Shown piece after piece: positions 1-7,230 of a stretch of 11,050 nucleotides of DNA. Each line of letters begins with the position of its first letter. Position 1 is the first letter of the stretch. The notes below the pieces were generated by a model that searched no databases, had not been told where the DNA came from, and worked only from the letters and a program-made list of their open reading frames with translations. The stretch comes from Methanobacteriota archaeon (lineage in GTDB: Archaea; Hydrothermarchaeota; Hydrothermarchaeia; Hydrothermarchaeales; BMS3B), in NCBI GenBank assembly GCA_003229935.1, contig QIGD01000044.1, forward strand, positions 1-11,050, written 5' to 3'. A program made the translations under genes and the position numbers.

Positions 1-170
1 GTTTCCTCTCTGTTTAATGCCCCGCTTACAGAGCAGGGAACTTGAGGAGCATTCCCTGATGTGTTCTTGAACTCTACCAATAACTTCTGCAGTTTTCAAT
101 ACCTCCTAATCAACCTGTTACCCTTGTCTCTCACGAGACAAGCCCACGACTTCAGTCGTGGGTGATTGAC
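1..170 (-). ncRNA. Omega-RNA/HEARO-like structured element, left-end copy, running out of the window
   Basis: Read on the minus strand from 170 down to 1, this starts with GTCAATCACC and a perfect 9-bp palindromic hairpin (143-162). A second perfect 8-bp hairpin capped by a GUGA (GNRA-type) loop follows (123-142), then a conserved GGTTGATTAGGAGG tract, then a long stem-loop that ends at base 1. Bases 1-123 match the element at 10512-10634 on the other strand with 10 substitutions and no indels, counted by eye. The differences fit a structured RNA better than a protein. The layout (host flank, hairpin, structured RNA, then a nuclease start in the other copy) resembles HEARO RNAs, which are the omega-RNAs of IscB nucleases; this is inferred, not searched. 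An IS200/IS605 end of TnpB type is the main alternative. Whatever gene the RNA serves would lie to the left of the window on the minus strand. Confidence 0.5.
143..162. repeat. Perfect palindrome CCCACGACTTCAGTCGTGGG
   Basis: A 20-bp self-complementary hairpin of the kind seen at ends of IS200/IS605-family elements. The identical palindrome recurs at 10983-11002, with three extra identical bases on its left (140-162 against 10980-11002), and a one-mismatch version lies at 6205-6224. Here it is the first hairpin of the structured element, read on the minus strand. Confidence 0.85.
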
Positions 171-301
171 GAATAATATTATTACTCTTCTTTTTTCTGT
201 TAAATATCTTCTACAATCTTTATAATTATAAATTTCATGATTAATATCTAAAAACAGGCTTGGGTAACTTACCATAATAGTTGCTTTGAGTTAACCAAAT
301 A

Positions 302-317
302 GTTAACATATGTTAAC
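302..317. promoter_or_regulatory. Perfect 16-bp palindrome, candidate operator of the importer operon
   Basis: GTTAACATATGTTAAC is a perfect inverted repeat, and a further GTTAAC lies at 290-295, giving three half-sites within 28 bp. It ends about 10 bp before the TATA box at 328-337. A DNA-binding dimer here could hinder TBP/TFB access. An importer for a metal-containing nutrient is normally controlled by availability, so a metal- or corrinoid-responsive repressor is plausible. The regulator is not identifiable from the window. Confidence 0.45.
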
Positions 318-325
318 CCATTGGC

Positions 326-338
326 AAAGTATATATGC
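326..338 (+). promoter_or_regulatory. TATA box of the btuFCD-type operon
   Basis: An AGTATATATG core (328-337) preceded by a purine-rich BRE-like GGCAAAG. With the usual archaeal spacing, transcription would begin near 358-360, only a few bases before the ATG codons at 363 and 369. That implies a near-leaderless message, consistent with the lack of a clear ribosome binding site. Confidence 0.5.
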
Positions 339-362
339 TCCAATTTTAAGTTCTAAGTAGTG

Positions 363-2530
363 ATGTTTATGTTAAAACGTGTTGTACTTTTCCTTGTTTA
401 ACATTAGGTTCTACCTATGGTCTCGTTCAAAATTGGAATAACAGTTATACTGGTGATAACTCCACATACTTATCTGTTCCGGTAAATACCTCTGTTAATT
501 TCAGCCTTTATCTCAATCAGCGTTCGAATGTCACATGGTTTTTAAACACTACTAATGTATCCCGCGATAGCAATGTAAATTCAAGCAGTTTTATCTATAA
601 TTTCACAGGTGCTGCCACTTATAAAATAGATGCCAATTCCATATATCTGAATGTATCAGAAAACGTACCGTGGCTGGTTGATGTTTATCAACCTCTCAAT
701 ATAGTATCATATTTCAACAATGTTACTGACTCAAATTCTGTATATTTCAATTTAAGCTTGGGTAAGAGTGTTTATTTCAATGTAAACAGAAGCGGGACAG
801 TTGTTAATGAATCCTGGATTGTGAATGGAACTAGGGCATATAATGGGAGTACATTCATTTTCTCTCCTGAGAAGTATGGCTGGTATAATATAACCTATGT
901 TGTTTATGGAAAAAACGGCATTAAGACATTAAGCTGGGGTGTAGAGGTATACCTTAAGGTTACTGATGTTCTCAACAACACATTAATATTCTATACCCCT
1001 CCTACAAGGATAGTTACATTGGCACCGAGTGTTACAGAAGACCTATTTGCCGCAGGTATGGGTAAATATCTGGTTGGAGCAGACCGCTACTCAAATTATC
1101 CTCCAGAAATTGAAAAGATGAATATAACAAGGGTTGGCGGACTCATTGTAGAAGCAGGGGTTATAGTAAACCTAACGCCTGACCTTGTGATAGCTGCCAA
1201 TACTACCTCTATAATGGAAATAAATCATCTCAGAAGTTTAGGTATAAAAGTCTTAACCACAAACTCAGGTAATATCTCTGAAATAATGAGTAATATACTC
1301 ACTATTGGTAAGATTGGTAACAAACTTGCCATTGCTAGGAATGTTACTCGGAATATGACACAGAGAATAGACAAGGTGAAGAAATTTTCTTCTTCCCTTA
1401 GCAGCAGCAGAAAACCGTCTGTGTTTTATGTTATATGGTATCCTTCTCTCTGGACAGGAGGAAAAGGGACTTATGTAAATAACCTGATAAACATGGCAGG
1501 CGGCGTGAATGTGGCAGGAGGTCTCAATGGGTGGAAGATAATTAACAAAGAGGTGCTTATTTACAAGAACCCAGATATTATAATTTGCCCCAGTGCCATG
1601 TATGGTGCTCCAAATGTATGCAGCGAAATAAGGAATGATTCTGTACTCTCAAATCTTAAGGCAGTTAAAGACAATAAGATGTATGTTGTGAACGCGAATA
1701 TTGTAAATAGGCCAGGTCCTAGAATAGTTGATGGTCTTGACTTTTTCTATAATATTATTAAACAAAACCTGAGGCCTGCTCCTGTACATATTTCTTTAGG
1801 AGGTGGAAGTATCCAGTATACTCCTCCAGAGAGCACAATTTTCACCGGGGAATTCCAGGATAAAAGTGAAATCAGGGGAGTATTCTCAAATATTTTTAGA
1901 TATAAACCAGTGTTCCAGGTTGAAAATAGTATGGCAGTTGCTCCACTACTGCTCTCAAACAGATTCCCAGCCATTCCAGGTGTTGTGAAAAAGAAAGCCA
2001 CCAAGCTGGAAATTAAAGACGTATATCATTATGCTGCAACAGTGGCTCTGTCCCAGTACTTCTTTGCAAAGGAGGTTATAGTAGCCAGAGGGAATCTTGA
2101 TGTTGACTCATATGCAGCTATAAGTCTGGCAAAGAAAAAGGGTATTCCTATACTGTTTACAGGGTCACAGCAACTTCCACAGGTAACCCTCAATGTTATA
2201 AAGGACTTAAAACCGAAAAAGATAATAATTGTAGGCGGAACGAATGCTGTTGGAAATAAAGTATCAGAGGAACTATCAAAATATGCAGAAATAGAAAGGA
2301 TAGGAGGAGCTACCAGGGTTGAAACTAGCATAGATATTGCAAAGAAAATCACAGACTATAACTCAAGCACAGAGGCAGCAGTTCTATCCAGCCTGTATAA
2401 GGTGCCAGTGGTATATGTAAGTCAGAACAAGCTGAATCTCGTCATAGATTTTCTTAAGGCATATAAGCCTGAAGTCCTCTTTGTCGATGTGAATCCATCG
2501 GTAAAAAATAGGATAGAAGATGAGATATAA
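363..2530 (+). CDS. Surface-anchored BtuF-type substrate-binding protein with S-layer-like and CWB2 domains (frameshifted near the signal peptide)
   Basis: This is the likely binding component of a corrinoid, heme or siderophore importer, held outside the cell. The frame ending at 2530 is open from 350 but has no ATG, GTG or TTG before a TTG at 758, deep inside the protein. ATG codons at 363 and 369 lie in another frame and encode MFMLKRVVLFLV before a TAA at 399. One extra T in the GTTT at about 395-398 would join this to LTLGSTYG, giving a textbook signal peptide. Then follow two beta-rich, sequon-crowded segments of archaeal surface-protein type (about 425-965), a periplasmic-binding-protein fold starting TRIVTLAPSVTEDLFAAG (about 1004-1770; BtuF/FepB family, PF01497), a linker, and about one and a half cell-wall-binding repeats (PF04122; about 2024-2530) with VIVARGNLDVDSYAA, IIIVGGTNAVG and RIGGATRVETS. 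The 3' end overlaps the permease start by 11 bases. Substrate is not determined. Confidence 0.8.
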
Positions 2531-3486
2531 GTTTCTTTTTCTTCTTTTACTGGCTATTGCTGCACTGGTTTTCTGCCTCGAAGTTGTTATAGGTCCAGTG
2601 AGGATATCTCTAACTGAAATAATAAAGGTGCTCCTGGGAAATTCTACTGGCAAATATAATATAATTATTAAAGAGTTAAGACTTCCGAGGGCTGTTCTTG
2701 CCTTCACCGTTGGTTTTTCTCTCTCCACAGCAGGAGCGGTGTATCAGGGGATTTTTAAGAATCCTATGGCTGACCCCTATGTTCTTGGTATAGCCTCTGG
2801 TGCTGCTCTCGGTATGAGTATAGGCTTGGTATATTTTCAGAGTTATTATTTAATTCTTGCATTTGTTGCTGCTCTGATAACATTATTTTTGGTTTATAGT
2901 ATAGCATCACATGCTAAAGGAGCCAACAAATACACTTCTGCTTTCGGGAATAGCAATTTCTTTACTATTCTCTTCTCTTACTGCTCTCATATTATACATG
3001 AATTCAAGGAGTGCAACAATGATTATATTCACTCTTATGGGAACAATCTCAAATGCAAACTGGAGTCAGGTAAAGATATCTCTATCAATTTTTCCAATAT
3101 TTTTTCTTATCTATATATTTTCAAAGGAATTGAATATACTGACTCTGGGGGAAGAAAATGCAAAGGTTATGGGTGTTGATGCAGAAAAGTTCAAAAAGAT
3201 TCTTCTGGTTCTATCTACTCTGATTACTAGTATATCGGTAGCTCTCTGTGGGATTATAGGTTTTGTAGGCTTGATAACTCCTCATATGGCAAGACTGATG
3301 GTGGGGCAGAATTTCAGATATTTACTCCCCGTATCTGCCGTTCTTGGAGCGATATTAATATTAATTGCAGACATTCTGGCAAGAACCATGATTTCACAGG
3401 CAGAGATTCCAATAAATATAATAACAACCCTTTTTGGCGTACCATTTTTCCTTTATCTTCTGACAAGAGGTGGTAAAAAGCAATGA
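2520..3486 (+). pseudogene. btuC: BtuC/FecD-type ABC importer permease, interrupted by a one-base frameshift
   Basis: This is the membrane channel of a cobalamin/iron-siderophore/heme class importer. The first part starts at ATG 2520 inside the previous gene and has a hydrophobic N-terminus. It carries the family motif around LSTAGAVYQGIFKNPMADPY, followed by VLGIASGAALG. Homology leaves this frame near 2916-2920 and resumes one base later as KEPTNTLLLSGIAISLLFSS. It continues to GIIGFVGLITPHMARL, the loop that contacts the ATPase, and to the normal end at 3486. Removing one base from AAAGG (2916-2920) restores about 321 residues, the usual family length. Domain content on both sides is otherwise complete with no further stops, so this is either a recent mutation or a sequence error in a short homopolymer. 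As written, the first frame ends at 3179. The gene overlaps the ATPase start by 4 bases (ATGA). Confidence 0.85.
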
Positions 3487-4247
3487 TAAAGATTGATAAT
3501 CTTGATGTATCCTACGATACCCTGAAAGTGCTGAAAGATATTTCCATTGAGTTTAAAAAAGGTAGTTTTGTTGGGATATTGGGGCCAAATGGAGCAGGAA
3601 AGACAACTTTTTTAAGAGCTATAGCTTCTCTTATACCCTTTGAAGGAAATATTGAGGTTTTCGGGAGAAATCTTAAAGACATACAGAGGAAGGAGATTGC
3701 GAGATTAATATCTATGGTTCCCCAGGATTTTCAGGTAGACCTTGAATTCAAAGTTATTGAGATTGTACTCATGGGTAGGTACCCTTACCTCAAGCTCTTT
3801 GAATTTGATGGAAAAGAAGATTATAAAATTGCAGTTGAATCTCTGGAAATAACTGGTTCAGGGCACCTAAAAGACAGGATGTTTAGGGAGATGAGTTCAG
3901 GTGAGAGACGGATGGTGCTATTAGCCAAGGCTCTTGCTCAGAAGGCAGAGTTGATGCTTTTGGATGAGCCCACTTCAAATCTTGACCCCTATCACGGGAT
4001 AGAAATTATGAGGCTGCTGAAAAAACTTGTGGCTGATGGTATTACAATTGTTGCAAGTATGCACAATATAAATATGGCATCTCTATACTGCGATAGAATA
4101 ATACTGCTCAAGCATGGAAGAATAGTGGCTGATGGTGTACCCAATGAGGTTATAACAAGGAGAAGTATAAAAGATGTTTATGGAGTGGATGTGATTGTTG
4201 ATAAACATCCGGTTACACATAAACCACATGTATTTCTTGTGCCATGA
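3483..4247 (+). CDS. btuD: BtuD/FepC-type ABC transporter ATPase
   Basis: This is the ATP-hydrolysing subunit that would power uptake through the preceding permease at the cytoplasmic face. At 254 residues it has the normal family length. Walker A is GPNGAGKTT (residues 34-42), the Q-loop is in MVPQDF, the signature is MSSGERR (137-143) instead of the usual LSGGE, Walker B is LMLLDEP (157-163), and the H-loop histidine is in SMHN (His194). The C-terminal RRSIKDVYGVDV segment is typical of the iron/B12 importer ATPases. The start ATG overlaps the permease stop as ATGA, indicating translational coupling. Corrinoid, heme and siderophore systems share this ATPase type, so the symbol marks the family and not a proven substrate. 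Confidence 0.9.
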   Translation: MIKIDNLDVSYDTLKVLKDISIEFKKGSFVGILGPNGAGKTTFLRAIASLIPFEGNIEVFGRNLKDIQRKEIARLISMVPQDFQVDLEFKVIEIVLMGRYPYLKLFEFDGKEDYKIAVESLEITGSGHLKDRMFREMSSGERRMVLLAKALAQKAELMLLDEPTSNLDPYHGIEIMRLLKKLVADGITIVASMHNINMASLYCDRIILLKHGRIVADGVPNEVITRRSIKDVYGVDVIVDKHPVTHKPHVFLVP

Positions 4248-4274
4248 ATGGATACTAAATATTTATCCATACTT

Positions 4275-4286
4275 TTTTATATTTTA
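4275..4286 (+). promoter_or_regulatory. Possible TATA box of hemE
   Basis: The 56-bp gap between the ATPase gene and hemE holds a TTTTTATATTTT stretch centred about 24 bp before the hemE ATG, which would give a leaderless or nearly leaderless transcript. The T-rich stretch just upstream could also serve as a weak terminator of the importer operon. hemE could still be reached by read-through from the importer operon. Confidence 0.35.
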
Positions 4287-4303
4287 TCAGGTAATTTTCT
4301 ATC

Positions 4304-5341
4304 ATGTCTGACCATCTCTTTATCAGAGCATGCTTTAGGGAGCCAGTGGAGCGTACGCCAGTATGGCTCATGCGTCAGGCAGGACGCTATATGGCTGAGT
4401 ACCATGAGTTCAGGGAGAAGTACACTTTCCTTGAAATGTGCAAGAAACCTAAGGTTGCTGCCGAGATAACTCTTCAGCCTGTTAGAGCCCTTGGTGTGGA
4501 TGCGGCAATTCTTTTCAGCGATATTCTTGTGCCTGTCGAAGCTATGGGTATGAAAGTTGACTTTATGGAGAATCTCGGGCCGAAGCTTCATAAGCCTGTC
4601 AGAACGCCTGAAGATGTTGAGGCTCTTGAAATACCCGAGCCCGAAGAAAAGATGCCATTTGTTCTAGAGGCAATAAAACTGATAAAAGAAAAGCTATCAG
4701 GTGAACTTCCGTTAATAGGCTTCTCTGGTGCTCCATTCACTCTGGCAAGTTATATGATAGAGGGTGGTGGGAGCAGGGACTTCAGATACACAAAGGAGAT
4801 GATGTTTTCTCAGCCAGAGACCTTTGCCTTTCTCATGAAGAAGATAGGTAGAACGGTGGTAAAGTATCTCAATGCTCAGATTAAAGCAGGGGTGGACGCT
4901 ATTCAGATTTTTGACTCTTGGGTGGGATGTCTTGCTCCTGAAGATTATAGTGAGCATGTCATTAATCATACCTCAGAGATAATTTCAGGTCTGAATGGTA
5001 AAGGCGAAGTGCCTGTTATTCAATTTGTCAACCAGGCTTCGACTTTCCTTGAGCTTGCCTCCAAAGCCGGAGGAGATGTTATTGGTATAGACTGGAGGAT
5101 AACACTGGACGAAGCATGGAAAAAAATAGGCTATGACAAATCTATTCAGGGTAATCTTGACCCAGTAGTGTTATTTGCTCCACAGTATATGATTGAGAGT
5201 AAAGTTAGAGGTATTCTAGAACAGGCAGGAGGTAGAGATGGCCACATCTTCAACCTGGGGCATGGTGTGCACAGGGATACTCCTGTGGAGAATGTTAAAA
5301 TAATGGTAAAAACGGTTAAAGAATTCAGTAAGAGGATGTGA
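4304..5341 (+). CDS. hemE: Uroporphyrinogen III decarboxylase
   Basis: It decarboxylates the four acetate side chains of uroporphyrinogen III to give coproporphyrinogen III in cytoplasmic heme synthesis. Its 345 residues match the bacterial enzyme in length and along the whole sequence. The substrate-binding and catalytic positions known in UroD are all present: Arg24 in LMRQAGRY, Asp73 in FSDIL, Tyr150 in ASYMIEGGGSR, Ser205 in FDSWVG, and His320 in FNLGHG. These separate it from the related corrinoid methyltransferases MtaA/MtbA, which carry a zinc-binding His/Cys set. Most archaea make heme from siroheme and lack hemE, so its presence suggests lateral acquisition or a lineage with a different route; that is inference. 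The ribosome binding site is weak (CAGGT about 11 bases upstream). The stop codon lies 5 bases before the next ATG. Confidence 0.93.
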   Translation: MSDHLFIRACFREPVERTPVWLMRQAGRYMAEYHEFREKYTFLEMCKKPKVAAEITLQPVRALGVDAAILFSDILVPVEAMGMKVDFMENLGPKLHKPVRTPEDVEALEIPEPEEKMPFVLEAIKLIKEKLSGELPLIGFSGAPFTLASYMIEGGGSRDFRYTKEMMFSQPETFAFLMKKIGRTVVKYLNAQIKAGVDAIQIFDSWVGCLAPEDYSEHVINHTSEIISGLNGKGEVPVIQFVNQASTFLELASKAGGDVIGIDWRITLDEAWKKIGYDKSIQGNLDPVVLFAPQYMIESKVRGILEQAGGRDGHIFNLGHGVHRDTPVENVKIMVKTVKEFSKRM

Positions 5342-5346
5342 AAAAA

Positions 5347-6084
5347 ATGATAGTTGATGCTCACTGCCACCTTGGTGGCCCTGACAGTGGTGATAAAGTT
5401 GAACAGAGCCTTCATGGTTTAATAAAGCGCATGGATGACTGCAAGGTTGATAAAGCAGTTGCTTTTCCCTTCAACGATGAAAATGCTGGGGTGAGCTTTT
5501 TCAGGTCCAACAGCTTTATAGCAGATGCTCAGAAAGAGAGTAAAGGTAGAATTATAGGCTTTGCTAGGTTAGACCCCCATGCAAGAGAAAAGGCTATTCT
5601 CGAGGCAAAAAGATGTGTTGAGAAGTTAAATCTTAGAGGGTTTAAACTTCATCCCACTGCCCAGAACTTTTTTCCTGACCATCCGATTGTGCTGAAGATA
5701 ATAAAGTTTGCTATAAAATATGATATACCTGTGATTTTCGATAATGGAAAGCATGAGTCACAGAACACCGAAATTGCAGAGCTTGCAAAGAAGGCTCCGG
5801 AGGCGAAGATAATTTTGGCACACATGCGTGGTGAGGGATTCATTGAAGCCTGTGAGGAAGTGCATAATCTTTATCTGGGCACAGTCAAGGCAAAAGTTGA
5901 TGATATAGTTAAGTCTGTGGATACTCTTGGCGCTGATAGGATTATAGCTGGCTCTGATTCTCCCTATGCAAGTATGTACTTCGAGATGGTAGATAAGTTT
6001 GAGCAGATTGATACTTTAAGTGATGAAGAGAAGGAGAAGATAAAAGGTAAGAATATAGCAGGCCTCCTAAACCTCCAGTTATAG
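5347..6084 (+). CDS. Metal-dependent amidohydrolase (amidohydrolase 2 / TIM-barrel family)
   Basis: A hydrolase of the amidohydrolase superfamily acting in the cytoplasm; the substrate is unknown. It opens with the metal-binding DAHCH motif. It has RGFKLHP (the lysine and histidine in the middle of the barrel), AHMRGEGF as the next histidine strand, and GSDSPY near the end carrying the expected metal-binding aspartate. About 245 residues is slightly short but complete for the family. I chose ATG 5347 because AGAGG at 5331-5335 is properly spaced for it; the upstream GTG at 5338 overlaps the hemE stop and has almost no spacing. It is very probably co-transcribed with hemE, yet no known heme-pathway step needs such an enzyme. 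A short T-rich stretch follows the gene. Confidence 0.8.
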   Translation: MIVDAHCHLGGPDSGDKVEQSLHGLIKRMDDCKVDKAVAFPFNDENAGVSFFRSNSFIADAQKESKGRIIGFARLDPHAREKAILEAKRCVEKLNLRGFKLHPTAQNFFPDHPIVLKIIKFAIKYDIPVIFDNGKHESQNTEIAELAKKAPEAKIILAHMRGEGFIEACEEVHNLYLGTVKAKVDDIVKSVDTLGADRIIAGSDSPYASMYFEMVDKFEQIDTLSDEEKEKIKGKNIAGLLNLQL

Positions 6085-6105
6085 GAGAAACAGGCATAAT
6101 CTCAT

Positions 6106-6115
6106 CTTTTTCTTT
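6106..6115 (+). terminator. Possible T-rich terminator after the hemE-amidohydrolase pair
   Basis: CTTTTTCTTT lies about 20 bases past the stop codon, with no strong stem before it. Archaeal RNA polymerase can stop at such T-tracts alone. This is a weak assignment based on position and composition. Confidence 0.3.
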
Positions 6116-6204
6116 AAAATCTGTATTCCTGGTATAGTAGAATTATATTGGAGAGTCATTCTATACTGAGATGGTATTATTTTTATGACATACATAGCAG
6201 AAAA

Positions 6205-6224
6205 CCAACGACTTTAGTCGTGGG
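6205..6224 (+). repeat. Solitary transposon-end-like hairpin
   Basis: CCAACGACTTTAGTCGTGGG forms a 9-bp stem with one mismatch and is followed by TAGTTCAC. A hairpin followed by such a sequence resembles the right end of TnpB-type IS200/IS605 elements. It is related to the palindromes at 143-162 and 10983-11002. No transposase or TnpB coding sequence adjoins it, so it looks like a solo end left by deletion, or a minimal non-autonomous element. Confidence 0.5.
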
Positions 6225-6238
6225 TAGTTCACCTGCAG

Positions 6239-6251
6239 TTAATATATTTTA
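6239..6251 (+). promoter_or_regulatory. Possible TATA box of the TPD-family gene
   Basis: TTAATATATTTTA is centred about 46 bp before the TTG start, which would place transcription initiation near 6271 and leave a short leader containing GGGTGGT. A second AT-rich stretch (TTTTATATA near 6265-6274) is too close to the start codon to be the main box. Confidence 0.35.
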
Positions 6252-6290
6252 AACGATGGCAACTTTTTTTATATAGCTAAGGGTGGTTCA

Positions 6291-7091
6291 TTGAAATCTG
6301 AGGTTTATAGAGAATTATTTAAAAGGCTTAATAAGCCTGAGGATATTGAAAAGCTGGATTCAGAATTTGCTGCACCTGAGGCTGTGCTTGAAGCAGTATT
6401 AAGTCAGAAGATAGTTGCTCATACAAGGAAAAACTTTTCATCTATCACTTCTAAAACTGAAGAGCTTATTAAAGCATGGCAGCAGGGTAATACTATTTCT
6501 GAGATTTCTGAAGAACTTGGCTTTATGCCTGTGCTTATTGCCAGAGAACTTTTGAAGGCAATGGGATTGTCAAAGAATGAAGTAAGAAATAAGATAAGAA
6601 ATCCAGATAGCTTTGAAGATGATAGACTGAAAACTGAGATTAAAAAAGCTATTTCAGAAGATTATATATTTTCTCCCAGAGCTCATAAATATCAGGATGA
6701 AAAATCCCATTTAGGAGAAAAAATCATCGATAGATGGCTTTACAGGAGAGGAATTATTTATATGAGTGATAGAGAGTATATAAGAGTGAATAATATTCTG
6801 ACACCTGACTTCTTAACAAGTGAACTTGAAATTATGGGTTTCAAAATAAACTGGATAGAGAGCAAGGCACTATTTGGGTCATTTGAGGAGCACAGGAGAT
6901 ATATGAAAAAGCAGTATTCAAAATATATTAGAAGCTTTGGTACAGGTGCTGTGGTCTACTGGTATGATTATGATGATAAAATACTGGGAGAAGATAAGAA
7001 TCTTCTTGTTCTTGATTATACCTTTTTTGAAGAAAGCAATGTGAAAAAGCTATTTAATCTCAGGTTGATTAAGTCAATCACCACCCATTAA
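6291..7091 (+). CDS. TPD-family (CDIN1/C15orf41-like) predicted PD-(D/E)XK nuclease
   Basis: The C-terminal half matches the family containing human CDIN1, which is related to archaeal Holliday-junction resolvases. It has TPDFL (Asp173), then NWIESKALFG (Glu190, Lys192), together forming a PD-(D/E)XK-type active site, then FGTGAVVYWYDY, a block well conserved in the family. The N-terminal 100 residues look helical, and QQGNTISEISEELGFMP resembles a small helix-turn-helix. The likely role is DNA or RNA cleavage in the cytoplasm; the substrate is unknown. The start is a TTG at 6291 with GGTGGT upstream; I see no better start. The last residues (SITTH) and the stop codon are supplied by the mobile-element relic at 7073-7119, so the native C-terminus has been replaced. 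Joining the flanks of that relic would give a different short tail before a stop near 7150. Confidence 0.8.
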   Translation: MKSEVYRELFKRLNKPEDIEKLDSEFAAPEAVLEAVLSQKIVAHTRKNFSSITSKTEELIKAWQQGNTISEISEELGFMPVLIARELLKAMGLSKNEVRNKIRNPDSFEDDRLKTEIKKAISEDYIFSPRAHKYQDEKSHLGEKIIDRWLYRRGIIYMSDREYIRVNNILTPDFLTSELEIMGFKINWIESKALFGSFEEHRRYMKKQYSKYIRSFGTGAVVYWYDYDDKILGEDKNLLVLDYTFFEESNVKKLFNLRLIKSITTH

Positions 7092-7119
7092 AATGGGTGG
7101 AGGAACTGCCCAGATTATT
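7073..7119 (+). mobile_element. 47-bp relic with fused left and right ends of the omega-RNA-like element
   Basis: It starts with GTCAATCACC and the perfect hairpin CCACCCATTAAAATGGGTGG (7081-7100), as at 10465 onward. It ends with TGCCCAGATTATT, as at 10889-10901. Both elements are directly followed by ATGAAA. The hairpin core CCATTAAAATGG is common to the left end here and the right end of the longer element, so a deletion between the two hairpins of a full element would give this relic exactly. It supplies the stop codon of the upstream gene. Confidence 0.6.
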
Positions 7120-7230
7120 ATGAAATTATTCTCTATATCGGTAACTGAGATTTAGATAGAGTGGTTATGGGGAATCTAATGAAGACGAGAATAGTCTGTG
7201 TGAGTGTATTATAATGTAAAAGGTGATAGA

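Noticed and set aside
758..2530. TTG at 758 as the true start of the binding-protein gene
   Set aside because: The same frame encodes matching sequon-rich surface-domain sequence for over 300 bases upstream, and a signal peptide is found one frame over at 363.
2029..2728. Antisense open frames over the importer and other genes
   Set aside because: They lie opposite strongly supported genes, lack recognisable domains and have no ribosome binding sites.
4304..5341. Corrinoid methyltransferase (MtaA/MtbA) instead of HemE
   Set aside because: The UroD arginine, aspartate, tyrosine, serine and histidine positions are all present and the family-specific blocks match throughout.
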